From Protostelium mycophagum (lineage: Eukaryota; Evosea; Variosea; Protosteliida; Protosteliaceae): DNA of 41,879 nt. The position numbers and the translations under genes were made by a program. Below the pieces are notes generated by a model. The model saw only the letters and a program-made list of their open reading frames with translations, made no database searches and was not told the origin of the DNA. The stretch covers positions 1 to 41,879 of the forward strand of contig MZNV01002811.1 of NCBI GenBank assembly GCA_002081555.1, read 5' to 3'. This document shows positions 33,101-41,879 of this stretch, in pieces. Each line of letters begins with the position of its first letter. The first letter of the stretch is position 1.

Positions 33101-35484
33101 AGCTTTTAAACTCTCAATTTTCACACGTCCGTGAATCTGCCGCCACTTGCATCGAAGCAGCAGTCAAGACAGAGGGTGGCATGTCCTCAGCGGTGAGCGA
33201 TGACGTCATCAATAATTGCAGATGAGCACAAATTATTGTGCCGGTTCCAAATTTTTGTGCCCGAGTTAGAATTTTTGTGACGTGGTGATGACGTCATACA
33301 GGGCAGAGAAAACACCAAATTGGTACAAAATTTAGCACCTCTATTGGACATAAATAATCCAAAAGAAAAGCTAATCGTGAGAGTGTGCAGCACCATCGAC
33401 CTCCTCTCTGCCGATAGTACGTTTTTAATATTTTAATATTTGTTGTCTTGTGCACGAAAAACTCTGCAGCATATTGTTTGCTGCAACACAAAGGAATAAT
33501 TCTACTTAAGTTTGAGGATCTACAACAGTGTAATGACATCTTACAGCGAAATTAAAAGACACCATCGTGAATAAATCGAGCATCCCGCTGAGGCTGACAA
33601 ATTTACTGTCCTCGCAGAGCGCAGAAATCAGGGAAAATTGTGTATACTCGATCTGGAATCTCTCCAGTAATTACGGTAATTTTCCACGAATTTTCCACTC
33701 ATCTACAACGACGTCACGTGACCTGAGTTATTCATCGATTTCTTCGAATTAAATAACAATAACAGACTGAACTTTCGCAGAAAAAGCACAGACAGCCTTT
33801 GGAAAATTGAAAATCGTGAGAAAATTGTGTGACTTGATCGTTTTGAAGGAAGGTTCACTTTTATTACGGGAACTATGCGCAGGAGCCATCAACGCAATCC
33901 TGATGGATAATCGTGAGTGTCTCGTTGTAGTCCTCCAAATCCAACATTTTTTCATCAAAGACACAAGATAATGAAGACTCACAATAGTAGCTGGAAACCA
34001 GAAGATGATTACAAATAAAGAGGTGGAAGTCATATTATCCCTGATGGAGGATTCACAGACGATCAAGCTGCAGACTTACTCGGCCAAATGCATATTTGCC
34101 GCTTGTGATGAGAATGGTAAGTTGAAATCTTCTGTTATACGTTTATAAGCGAGTTATCTCGCGGTAATTACCGTGACCAAATGAGATGATCATTACACGG
34201 TTACATACCGTAGAATGTGCGGTAGTTACCGTGACATATGAGCGATCATGAATCCAACTGATATTTTCAGCCAAAAATCAGGACCTGTTCTACAACCAGC
34301 CAAATTCTGTCACTAAGCTGGTCTCTCTATTAAAGGTTCCCGAACATTTCACAAGCGCATCAGCGATATCCGCAATATGGAGTTTATCTGCCAAAAACGG
34401 TCAGTTGTAGATGAAGTTGTAAATTCTGAGAATTTTCAGTGAAAACTCAGAACGCGTTCAGAGCCGCTGGCGTTGTTGCTCCACTTCTCGATTTACGTAA
34501 GTCAATCCAGTTTTCATCACGTAATACACCATTGTAGACGTCCAAATTTTATTGAAATGAAACTAATAATGTCAGTGAATCTCCACTCCACAGACTTTTT
34601 AGCTTTGGAAGGAAATCCACAAATAGAAGCGAAAAATTACCTCAGAGTCACCCTCGGCGCAGTCGCAGCATTGTGCAGCAAAAACAGTCAGTCTCTCACC
34701 CTTTTATTTTTCCTTCATTGATAAGCACCACTACAACGTTGTAGACGTGGAACTTGGCTGAGATTTTGCAGGTTTTAACAGGGATGCATTCATCCAAGGA
34801 GGAGCTCTACCTGCTGTTGAAAAGTTGAAGGACACAACCGATGTCAGTTTTTATTTAAAAATTAAATTATTAAATAATATTCTTATCTTTCTGAAATTGA
34901 AAGATTTTGAAAATAAAAATAGAATTTTGTTTCTATGACGAAAAGTAAAAACAATCTTTTGACAAAAATCCTGAAATTTAACAGAAGCAAATCAACAAAG
35001 AAGTTTCTGCCGCACTACAATCCCTCGGATCTAAAGTAAAGACCAAATCAGTCTTCGAAATTGCGACCAGTTTTATTCGAGAAAAAACATCCGGTCCGAC
35101 AAAATCACAAAATCCTGCGGAGGAAATGAAGAAGAAGGAAAAAGAAGTAAAAAAGGAAGAAAAAGAAAAAATCAAGAAAGAAGAAAAGGAGAAGGAAAAG
35201 GAAAAGGAAAAAGAAAAGGAGAAATCGAAAAAAGAAGAAAAGAAAGAAGAAAAAGAAAAGGAAAAGGAGAAGGAAAAAGAGAAATCGAAAAAAGAAGAAA
35301 AAGAAAAAGAAAAAGAGAAGAAAAAAGAGAAAAAAGAAGAGAAAAAAGAGAAGACTAAGCAGAAGGTGATTGTCTCGTTGTAGATTGATATTCTCAAAAA
35401 TTCGCTGAAATCACGCAGAGTCAACGGCCCAGACAGATCAACTCTCTTGACGTTTTAGAAGACATCAGCAATGGAAAAGTGTAA
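30165..35484 (+). CDS. Armadillo-repeat protein with Lys/Glu-rich tail
   Basis: About 18 exons. The head is Ser/Pro-rich and disordered (MSESDTTPPPE, SKPRTNSELE-like). From 30650 on, helical armadillo repeats follow: VVPPLIELIRKQSF, IVLCLSDESEENRSLAVGLL, LVKSSAGCLYKLGENLI, LVEALQVSVACNGASLQY, YILLATCATYEKSAAETMY, RASLTALAANIQGN, TRESALDILRILRGNPAVI, VRESAATCIEAAVKTEGG, IRENCVYSIWNLSSNY, LRELCAGAINAILMDN, IKLQTYSAKCIFAACDEN and ASAISAIWSLSAKN. It ends in a long KEK/KEE tract and DVLEDISNGKV. Armadillo arrays bind peptides of partner proteins; the partner is unknown. The exon near 31010-31200 could not be placed because duplicated sequence lies there. The acceptor at 31754 is the TTGTAG word. 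AATAAA is at 35620-35625, far from the stop, unlike other genes. Confidence 0.8.
31011..31104. repeat. Imperfect 32-bp direct duplication with internal hairpin
   Basis: 31011-31042 and 31073-31104 match at about 25 of 32 positions, both ending in CTGCTACTAAT, a branch-point-like word. Between and within them CACGGTTA (31059-31066) pairs with TAACCGTG (31079-31086). Both copies also have similar protein-level reading (SRLLLML / RRLLLIG), so exon duplication is possible. Confidence 0.65.
32753..33296. promoter_or_regulatory. Three TGACGTCA (CRE-type) palindromes
   Basis: TGACGTCA at 32753-32760, 33201-33208 and 33289-33296, at or inside introns of the armadillo gene; a fourth at 30699-30706 is in its coding sequence. 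Chance expectation is under one for the whole window. TGACGTCA is the bZIP (CREB/ATF) palindrome; function here is unknown. Confidence 0.35.
33520..33533. repeat. Dyad element CTACAACAGTGTAA, copy 3 of 3
   Basis: Identical 14-mer to 6119-6132 and 15368-15381, again in an intron just before an exon (armadillo gene). Confidence 0.7.
34161..34251. repeat. Intronic GCGGTA(A/G)TTACCGTGAC duplication
   Basis: 34161-34193 and 34219-34251 share GCGGTA-TTACCGTGAC followed by a related ATGAG...GATCAT tail; each core is a CGGTAATTACCG-type palindrome. CACGGTTACATACCGT lies between them. The word CACGGTAA recurs in introns elsewhere (about 15977 and 22794). Confidence 0.65.
34731..34744. repeat. Perfect dyad CTACAACGTTGTAG
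   Basis: The only perfect inverted repeat of the dispersed TTGTAG word in this window, in an armadillo-gene intron. Near-perfect versions lie at 15515-15528, 32535-32548, 35778-35791 and 37396-37409. Confidence 0.8.
35123..35368 (+). repeat. Coding purine tract (AAAGAG/GAAAAG) giving a Lys/Glu helix
   Basis: About 240 bp of almost pure purine on the + strand encode KEK and KEE units with two KSKKEE spacers, near the C-terminus of the armadillo protein. Two copies of a longer unit (around 35221 and 35281, each starting GAAATCGAAAAAAGAAGAAA) show it grew by tandem duplication. Such tracts form single alpha-helices or bind acidic or basic partners. Confidence 0.85.
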
Positions 35485-36126
35485 GAAACTCAACACCAAG
35501 CTGCCTTCCAATAACTTCTGAAGAAGACAACTGCGGCAAAGCCGCAGCACAAGTTGTGGCAGCAGAGCTACAGAGTGAAATTATTTTTTTCTGCTTGCGA
35601 CTTTGCCACAAATTACCAAAATAAATATAAATATTCTTTTTTATTCTTTGATATTGTAGACGTGTGAAATCTGACTTTTACCAGGGAGGACAAGCGAGCT
35701 TCTCTTGAGATCACACAATCAGAGACACCTTGAATTGCTTGCCATCAAGAAGGAAGGAAGGATCAAGATAATGGTATCTACAATGGTGTAGAGACTCATA
35801 TAAATTAAAATCTAATTTCAGGACCTTTCTTTTGTTTATGCAGAAATATCGTTTGTTCTTACGTTTTTTTGGCATGGCCCACAAAGCCCGAAATAATCCA
35901 TATTTCGAAGATCTCCGGCGTTATACCCTTTAAACAGGACAAATAGTAAAAGACTCAGCCAACACGGAAGAGCTGTGGCTGACCTCTTTCTTCGTTTTGG
36001 TCTCTGATGGTTTGTGAAGAAGAGCTCCTGTCGTCTAATTTTGCAAACTACAACAAGGACATCTGCAACATCGGCATCATCCATTTCCCGACGGGGCATC
36101 AGTGTAGCAGAGTTCAGGTGGCACCA
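35485..36126. other. Spacer with possible short exons
   Basis: A frame at about 35700-36110 can be spliced into a short polar peptide (SHNQRHLELLAIKKEG, then KYRLFLRFFGMAHKAR, then SANTEELWLTSFFVLVSD), ending TAG near 36115. It has no recognised domain and no convincing start, so it could be a small gene, extra exons of either neighbour, or noise. The region also holds a hairpin (35531-35547), the armadillo gene's AATAAA (35620-35625) and a near-dyad CTACAATGGTGTAG (35778-35791). Confidence 0.3.
35531..35547 (+). repeat. 3'-flank hairpin CTGCGGC-AAA-GCCGCAG
   Basis: A 7-bp GC-rich stem with a 3-base loop, 46 bp after the armadillo stop codon. It may be a transcript 3'-end structure, or coding sequence if the gene continues. 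Confidence 0.6.
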
Positions 36127-39100
36127 ATGGATACAAATCCATCAGATAAGCCGGCCAGTATAACTCGTGAGTCTCATCTTCATTTTCTGTGATCTCTTGC
36201 ATCCTCACATCGCTTAGAAGAAGAAAATTCAGTGGATATAGTGGTTGCTTCTGAAAGAGAAGCAAGTGCTAGCATCAGTGAAGTTGTTACTATAAAATCA
36301 GAAGTCATGAATGTTAGAACAAGGGAGTATCAGACAGCCCTACGGTGAGGCTCTTCACAATATTCATCACCTGATCTGTGGTTCGATGATTATTTACAGG
36401 TACTCCGGGTCTGCGCTGGCTTCTTTATCTTCTCTATCGTCCGTGACATCGACGAATGGTGATCATATAGAAGTTAAAAAGAGTAATCGGAGGGTTCAAA
36501 CAGAGGATCCCATTTTTGATGCCATTTTAAAGGGAAATATAGACACAATCAACAGACAGATTCACAATAATCCAAGAATAATGGAGATGAGGTGAGATGA
36601 TCTAGAAGATGATATTGGACATCTCGAAAGATATAACCCACATCATGTCATTTATAGAATTCCTTTTTCTCATGAACGCTTCCGTTTTCCGTGTTTTCGG
36701 GAAAATTTGGATTTATGTGAAACAAACACATGGACATCACATCTGAGACAGACATCATGTGGTGTCTTTAAAATTTATATTTTTTCTCCAAGAATTATTC
36801 CTGAAGAAGAAGCAAGCGGAAACCGCAGCCCAAAAATAATATTGTTTGTGCCTTCCTGCGGGAAACATCACCTCGAAGACATGAAAACAGATCACATAAT
36901 CACATGATTCAAAATGCCGATTCTGAATCATGATTAGAGGCAAAGATTCGATGACACCACTTCATTTTGCCGCATTTCATGGACAATTAGAAGCATTGAG
37001 GATGATGCTGGTCGGAAGAAAATCGGAATTATTTATCAGAGATACATTTGAGAACACCCCTCTACACTCTGCCGTCACTAGGGACCAGGTCATTTTTCTC
37101 GCCTTTTTTAACCTCGTTTTTGGACATTTCTTCGGTTTATATTGGTGAAATAATTCTCCCGCCCTTTTTTGAATTTCAAAAGGTCGAAGTGACCGTTTTT
37201 CTGGTCAAAATGGAGCCATCCCTGGTTTGGGAAGTCGATAGAGATGGAGATAATATTGTACACTTGTCGTGCGAAGTTGGCTCATTGAGATGTCTCCAAG
37301 CGATTGTCGCCACAATCGGTAAGATATCTTTTGTATCTTATACCTTCTAAATTCTCTCATTTCTTTGTTCAAAGCCATAAATTCCACTCTTTCAACTACA
37401 CCATTGTAGATATCGTTTCCCGCCAAATTCCTGAAGAAATTTCCAGGAAAAGAGACCGTCAAGTCCCATATCGAGGATGCAAATCCGAAGGGAAAAACTG
37501 CACTTCACCTGGCCGCACACTCCAAAGACGGAAGCATGGTCAGCTACCTTCTCAAAGAGTTTTCTCCCGTTGTAGATAGCTATGACGCCGAGGGCCGGAC
37601 CCCCTTGCATGTCGCCGCGTCGTCCGGGGCGACGCTAGCAGGTATTCTATTTTTAGATAATAATGATTACCGTAATATTTTTTAATTTTCGTATTTTTTC
37701 GAGTGTGAAGATGATGGAGAAAATTCACTGAAAATTCAGCCACCGCCTTATTGGAGGGAGGAGCATCCCCCAATGTGGAAGATTTGGCGGGAAATACCCC
37801 TCTACATCTCGCCTCGCTCTCCGCCCCCGAGGCCCTCGTCGCCTTATTGATCAGAAAAGGTGCGGCTGTTACCGCGATCAACCACGATAACAAGACGCCC
37901 ATGCATCTGGCCACTGAAGAAGGAAATGACAATGTGAAGATTTTATTTTATTTTATTCCATTTTTCACGAGAAAGTTTGAACATGTTTTTCGGAGAAATA
38001 AAGAGTTTATTGACTGGTTGTAGATCTGCTACATATTGACCACCAATGGTGCCGACGTGTCAATAAGATATCAGTGGGCACAGAAGAAGACAGTAGAGAC
38101 GATATCTCAACTCGTGACACATGCTGACCGTTACGGTTATTTGGATGACGACGACAAGCCCAAGAAAAAGTGAGCAAAAAAATCATTCGTTGTAGAGAGA
38201 GTTGTAGACTCTGACTTCTTCCCATTGTGTTCGCCCTTACCGCGTTTTGAACACGTTAACTGACGTGAACAGAGTGCCTGTGATAGGACAAGGAGGGCAT
38301 AAAGCTCCCATCTCTGAAGCCAAAGAAGTGGAAAGAGAAAAGCACAGAGCAATTAAATGGGCCAGTATGGTCACAGAGTGGGACTCTTTCATCGTAAAGA
38401 AAGAGAAGATCGTGAGTTTTCCCCGAATTTTCTTCGAAATTTCTTCGAAATGAGTGTCTTGGTCTCAAAGCACCCCGAGATGTACATTAGGATATGTCGA
38501 CGTCGACAATACTGACGTTGTACAGTTCCGCAAGAGGCTGACGAAGGGGTTACCTGACTGTTTGAGAGGACCCATTTGGACAAGAATAATGAACTGCGAC
38601 AAGTTAGAACAATCTAATCCCGGGAAATATGAGGTGAGACCATTTGTTCAACTTGAAAATATTCTAAACATTTCGAAAAATCTGAACGGAGTTCCAGGAA
38701 CTGAAAAAAACGCCATCTCGGAAGGAAGATAACGACCAGATCGATCTAGATATTAACAGATCTGCCAGAAAACACATTATGTTCCACGACCGTTTTGGCA
38801 AGGGACAGGTGATGTCTACAACTCCATTTACATCACCACATTGGATATTTTAGTGGCAAAATTTGGTGACTGGAAACGCACCTGCGGCGACAAAGCCCAA
38901 ATCACAATCATTTTTCACAACAATCGCCGTTTTGGCTGACTTTAGGAAGGTGTCTCTGTTTAACATCTTGAAATCATACTCGATATACGATAGTCAAGTG
39001 GGCTATCTACAAGGGATGTCTGATATGGCCGCTTTTCTACTGATGCACGTCACCGAAGAGGTCGGTGGTCTACAATCGTCTCTACAATCACTTCTACAAT

Positions 39101-40058
39101 TCTGTTTTTTGAAAATGTCTGACGGTGTAGAATCTTCGAGCTGGAATTTGAGAGAAATTTCACTGAATTTTCTTGATAATTTTTAGGATGTTTTTTGGAT
39201 GGTTGTAGAGTTGTGCCAAAACCAAAAATACGATTTCAGAGTCCGTTTCGCGCCAAATTTTCCGGGGTTAAAACAAAATTTCTGGGTGTGGGAGCAGCTT
39301 TTTGACCAGAGCATGCCGAAGCTTTCTCAACGTTTTGTGAGTCTACAATCACAATTACAATTCTTATTTCATTCATCGCACCAAATTTCCCGAAAATCAA
39401 TTCACATAAAAATTCACAAAACAAATCACGACGGTCTTTCTACACTACATCTACAACGCTGATTTTTCGCAGAAAAAACAGAATCTGTGCACGTCATATT
39501 ACGCCACAAAATGGTTCTTAACCGTATTTCTGGACACATTTCCATTTAAAATAACCATCCGATTATGGGATCTATTTCTGTACATCGGATTCGACATTGT
39601 GTACAGCATATGCCTCAGCATAATGAGGTGGTTTGAGAGTGAGTTCAAAATTCTAAAAAGTATCGTGCATTTTATTTTGCGGCTGTGCCACCGCGTCTGC
39701 AAAAGGCTTCTGTTGTTTTCGCGCCAAATCGACCATCTCAAATTTCAAAAAACGAACAGATAAAGATAATTCTCGTTCAAATTCCGAGTCTGCGTTGCAA
39801 TGTTACTGAAATTCCACAGAACAACTGATGGTTTCCAATTTTGAGGAAGTGATGATGCTGTTCCGGCAGTTTGAAGAGATGCACGACATCAACGTCGATG
39901 AGTTCATCAGTTTCATTTTCAAAAACGAGGTCAAGGCCGCACGATTGAGGAAGTTGGAAGAAGAATACAAGAATATTCCGGCGGAGCAAAAAGGCGGGAA
40001 AGACGGTTGGTCGACGCCCTCCATCTCCAAGGGGACGGCGAAAAGGGAGAAAAGATAA
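36127..40058 (+). CDS. Ankyrin-repeat plus TBC-domain Rab-GAP fusion
   Basis: About 17 exons, roughly 800 residues. The head is MDTNPSDKPASIT then ENSVDIVVASEREASAS. About seven ankyrin repeats follow: DSMTPLHFAAFHGQLEALR, ENTPLHSAVTRDQVEV, DGDNIVHLSCEVGSLRC, GKTALHLAAHSKDGS, EGRTPLHVAASSGA, AGNTPLHLASLSAPEALVAL and NKTPMHLATEEGND. A linker (EAKEVEREKHRAIKWASMV) leads to the TBC domain: RLTKGLPDCLRGPIW, IDLDINRSAR (IxxDxxR arginine finger), VGYLQGMSDMAAF (YxQ finger), YATKWFLTVFLDTFPF and IRLWDLFLYIGFDIVYS. It ends with ARLRKLEEEYKNI and a basic tail. Both catalytic fingers are present, so Rab-GAP activity is expected, with the ankyrins for targeting (inference). One acceptor is the TTGTAG word (38018-38023). 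The same frame crosses linker and TBC, supporting one gene. The start at 36127 is a reasonable ATG. Confidence 0.85.
37416..37427 (-). promoter_or_regulatory. E2F-consensus word (TTTCCCGCCAAA) in an intron
   Basis: Exact E2F consensus, 7 bp after a CTACACCATTGTAG near-dyad (37396-37409), in an intron of the ankyrin-TBC gene. Proximity of the two dispersed words is seen in other introns too. Confidence 0.3.
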
Positions 40059-40251
40059 ATATTGTACGAATGTTTTCTTGTACTTCACGGAACTCAAAGC
40101 AGGGCTGTCTTGTCCTTCCAATAACGAAGAGCTGGTGGATTTGTGGCCTTCTTGTTGATTTCAACACCAAATCGACCAATTCAAATTTCAAAAATAACGG
40201 TCTTCTTCAACCATCGAATTGTATCTCCTTTATTTCAGTTCAGAAAAGACA

Positions 40252-40663
40252 TCAACCACGGAGGGAAGCGCCGTTTTTACCTGTGGTTGTGGTTGTAGTT
40301 GTGGAAGAGGAGGAGTTTTGGCTGTAGAATTTAAGAGAATGAGCAGAGTGAGCTGGCTGACCTGCATGACCACTGTGATACGGAAGCAATGCATGGGCGG
40401 GAGGGACATGGGTAGCTGTAATGTATCAAATCGGAAGCTTCCCAGGATGACTTTGAAGAATCTCACTCGTCATCCTTGGACAAGCAACTTCCAATGGAAG
40501 TTGGACACTTGGAAGGTTGTCCGGGGAAAGGCATATCCCAGCAGTACTTCCAATAGCACCCAGTGCATTTCGCAAGACAGTCTTCCTGTGAGGTGTACTG
40601 AGGGCAGTTCTGAGCGAGAGCCAAACCGAGAAAAGCGGCAAGGAAGAGGAGGGTGACCTTCAT
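40252..40663 (-). CDS. Small secreted Cys-rich (PSI-like) protein
   Basis: The first exon encodes a signal peptide (MKVTLLFLAAFLGLALAQ) and then a 48-residue domain with seven cysteines (positions 20, 29, 33, 36, 41, 53, 60) spaced like a PSI/plexin repeat (NCPQYTSQEDCLAKCTGC, then YWKYCW). It either stops at TGA 40463 (66 residues, ending CLSKDDE) or is spliced at GTGAGATTC to an exon beginning QNSSSSTTTTTTG, ending TGA at 40252. I favour the spliced form, because AATAAA on the coding strand is at 40229-40234 and a Ser/Thr tail is common on small secreted proteins. Function unknown; an extracellular role is inferred. It is convergent with the ankyrin-TBC gene. Confidence 0.7.
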
Positions 40664-41182
40664 CTTGTTTGTTCAAGAATGGAATTATAACAACCAAAAT
40701 CATTTTGACATTCTCAAGCGAATTCTTGATTTCGGTGAGAACTCACTCGTCATTGTGCGATTTGGGCGGATATTTATCAACATCTGACAGCTTCGAATGG
40801 AGTTCATATACTTTTTTTTCTTTCAACAAGGCGTGCTTTGTAGAAAGAGTTTTCCAATAGCGCTGCACCGCGGCGACGACAGAATTGTCGCCGGAAGGTC
40901 CGAATAGGCATTATTGTTATGAAATGAGAGAGCTCTTTGTGGCCAACATGCTAGTAAAATGCCCCTCAGATTGCGAGTTTTCTGCATTTTGGTGTCGGCT
41001 TGGCTGTATCATCGCATTCTTGTTGAAAGAAAATTATTGGCAAGGTATATTAATATTAATAATCGCATTGTAAAGAGGATTGTAGAATTGCCGCTTGGAA
41101 ACTGAGACTGAGATTTTGTAATTTGTACGATTTCAAAATTCCATCCAAGAAGAATCATTTTTTTCACAATGATTGGTTTTAT
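40664..41182. other. Intergenic stretch, no gene recognised
   Basis: Upstream side of the secreted gene and downstream side of the Rac gene. Short frames are present without recognisable content. One TTGTAGA word lies at about 41081. It probably holds the promoter of the secreted-protein gene. Confidence 0.4.

Positions 41183-41183
<1 letters not shown>
41178..41183 (-). terminator. Poly(A) hexamer overlapping the Rac stop codon
   Basis: The coding end reads TAAATAAA; the last base of the TAA stop begins AATAAA. Confidence 0.6.
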
Positions 41184-41878
<695 letters not shown>

Positions 41879-41879
41879 T

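Noticed and set aside
34978-35424. Minus-strand open frame of Ser/Phe repeats opposite the Lys/Glu tract
   Set aside because: It is the complement of the purine-rich coding tract. The + frame joins properly to armadillo exons and the minus frame joins nothing.
35836-36099. Minus-strand frame of 87 codons with a hydrophobic stretch
   Set aside because: No start context, no neighbours on that strand, and the opposite strand offers an equally good splice chain.
30165-40058. Armadillo and ankyrin-TBC regions as one giant gene
   Set aside because: The armadillo frame ends at TAA 35484 with a downstream hairpin and AATAAA, and a good ATG opens the ankyrin gene at 36127. Splicing around the stop is possible but no frame joined convincingly.
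40219-40656. Plus-strand open frame of about 145 codons
   Set aside because: It lies opposite the secreted Cys-rich gene, which has a signal peptide and ordered cysteines; the plus frame has no domain and no splice context.

Overview
The window is nuclear DNA from a gene-dense eukaryote with many short introns, mostly about 40-120 bp (GT...TTTCAG type). About 20 protein genes on both strands could be followed exon by exon. The gene mix points to a free-living amoeboid protist, most likely an amoebozoan: TIG-domain surface protein, RasGEF, RGS, CAAX-tailed Rac, two TBC Rab-GAPs, ZIP4-like meiotic TPR protein, and secreted Cys-rich proteins of fungal/amoebozoan style. That placement is inference; no rRNA, tRNA or organellar marker was seen. 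No transposon, viral relic or CRISPR array was recognised.

Layout. 1-862 (-) TIG-domain protein leaving the left edge; 1183-1967 (+) glutathione S-transferase; 2168-3223 (-) short-chain dehydrogenase; 3594-4791 (-) secreted Cys-rich protein; 5636-6909 (-) multipass membrane protein; 7112-10227 (+) CTNNBL1; 10563-11251 (+) unknown coiled-coil protein; 11331-14673 (-) charged protein with about nine F-x-P motifs; 14795-16055 (+) RGS protein; 16141-16540 (-) small unknown; 16671-19963 (+) TBC1D5-like Rab-GAP; 20237-22711 (-) RasGEF; 23187-23652 (+) DPH3; 23829-25209 (-) unknown, C-terminal membrane segments; 25447-29266 (+) ZIP4/SPO22-like TPR protein; 29461-29825 (+) small acidic protein; 30165-35484 (+) armadillo-repeat protein with a Lys/Glu tail; 36127-40058 (+) ankyrin-repeat/TBC fusion; 40252-40663 (-) small secreted Cys-rich protein; 41183-41857 (-) Rac GTPase.

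Small-GTPase control recurs (Rac, RasGEF, two Rab-GAPs, RGS), but the genes are separate units with alternating strands and give no sign of an operon or pathway cluster. Several pairs are divergent with 120-480 bp between starts.

The most unusual signal is not a gene. A short word, CGTTGTAGATG or its reverse complement, recurs at roughly 90 times chance for its 9-bp core (about 42 copies, hand count), in introns, intergenic DNA and some exons. Some copies are full 14-bp dyads of the type CTACAACGTTGTAG. In at least nine introns the TTGTAG of the word is itself the 3' splice site. A second intronic word, TTTGGCGGGAAA (identical to the classical E2F consensus), is also over-represented. In about ten genes the poly(A) hexamer AATAAA overlaps or lies within about 15 nt of the stop codon, implying very short 3' UTRs.
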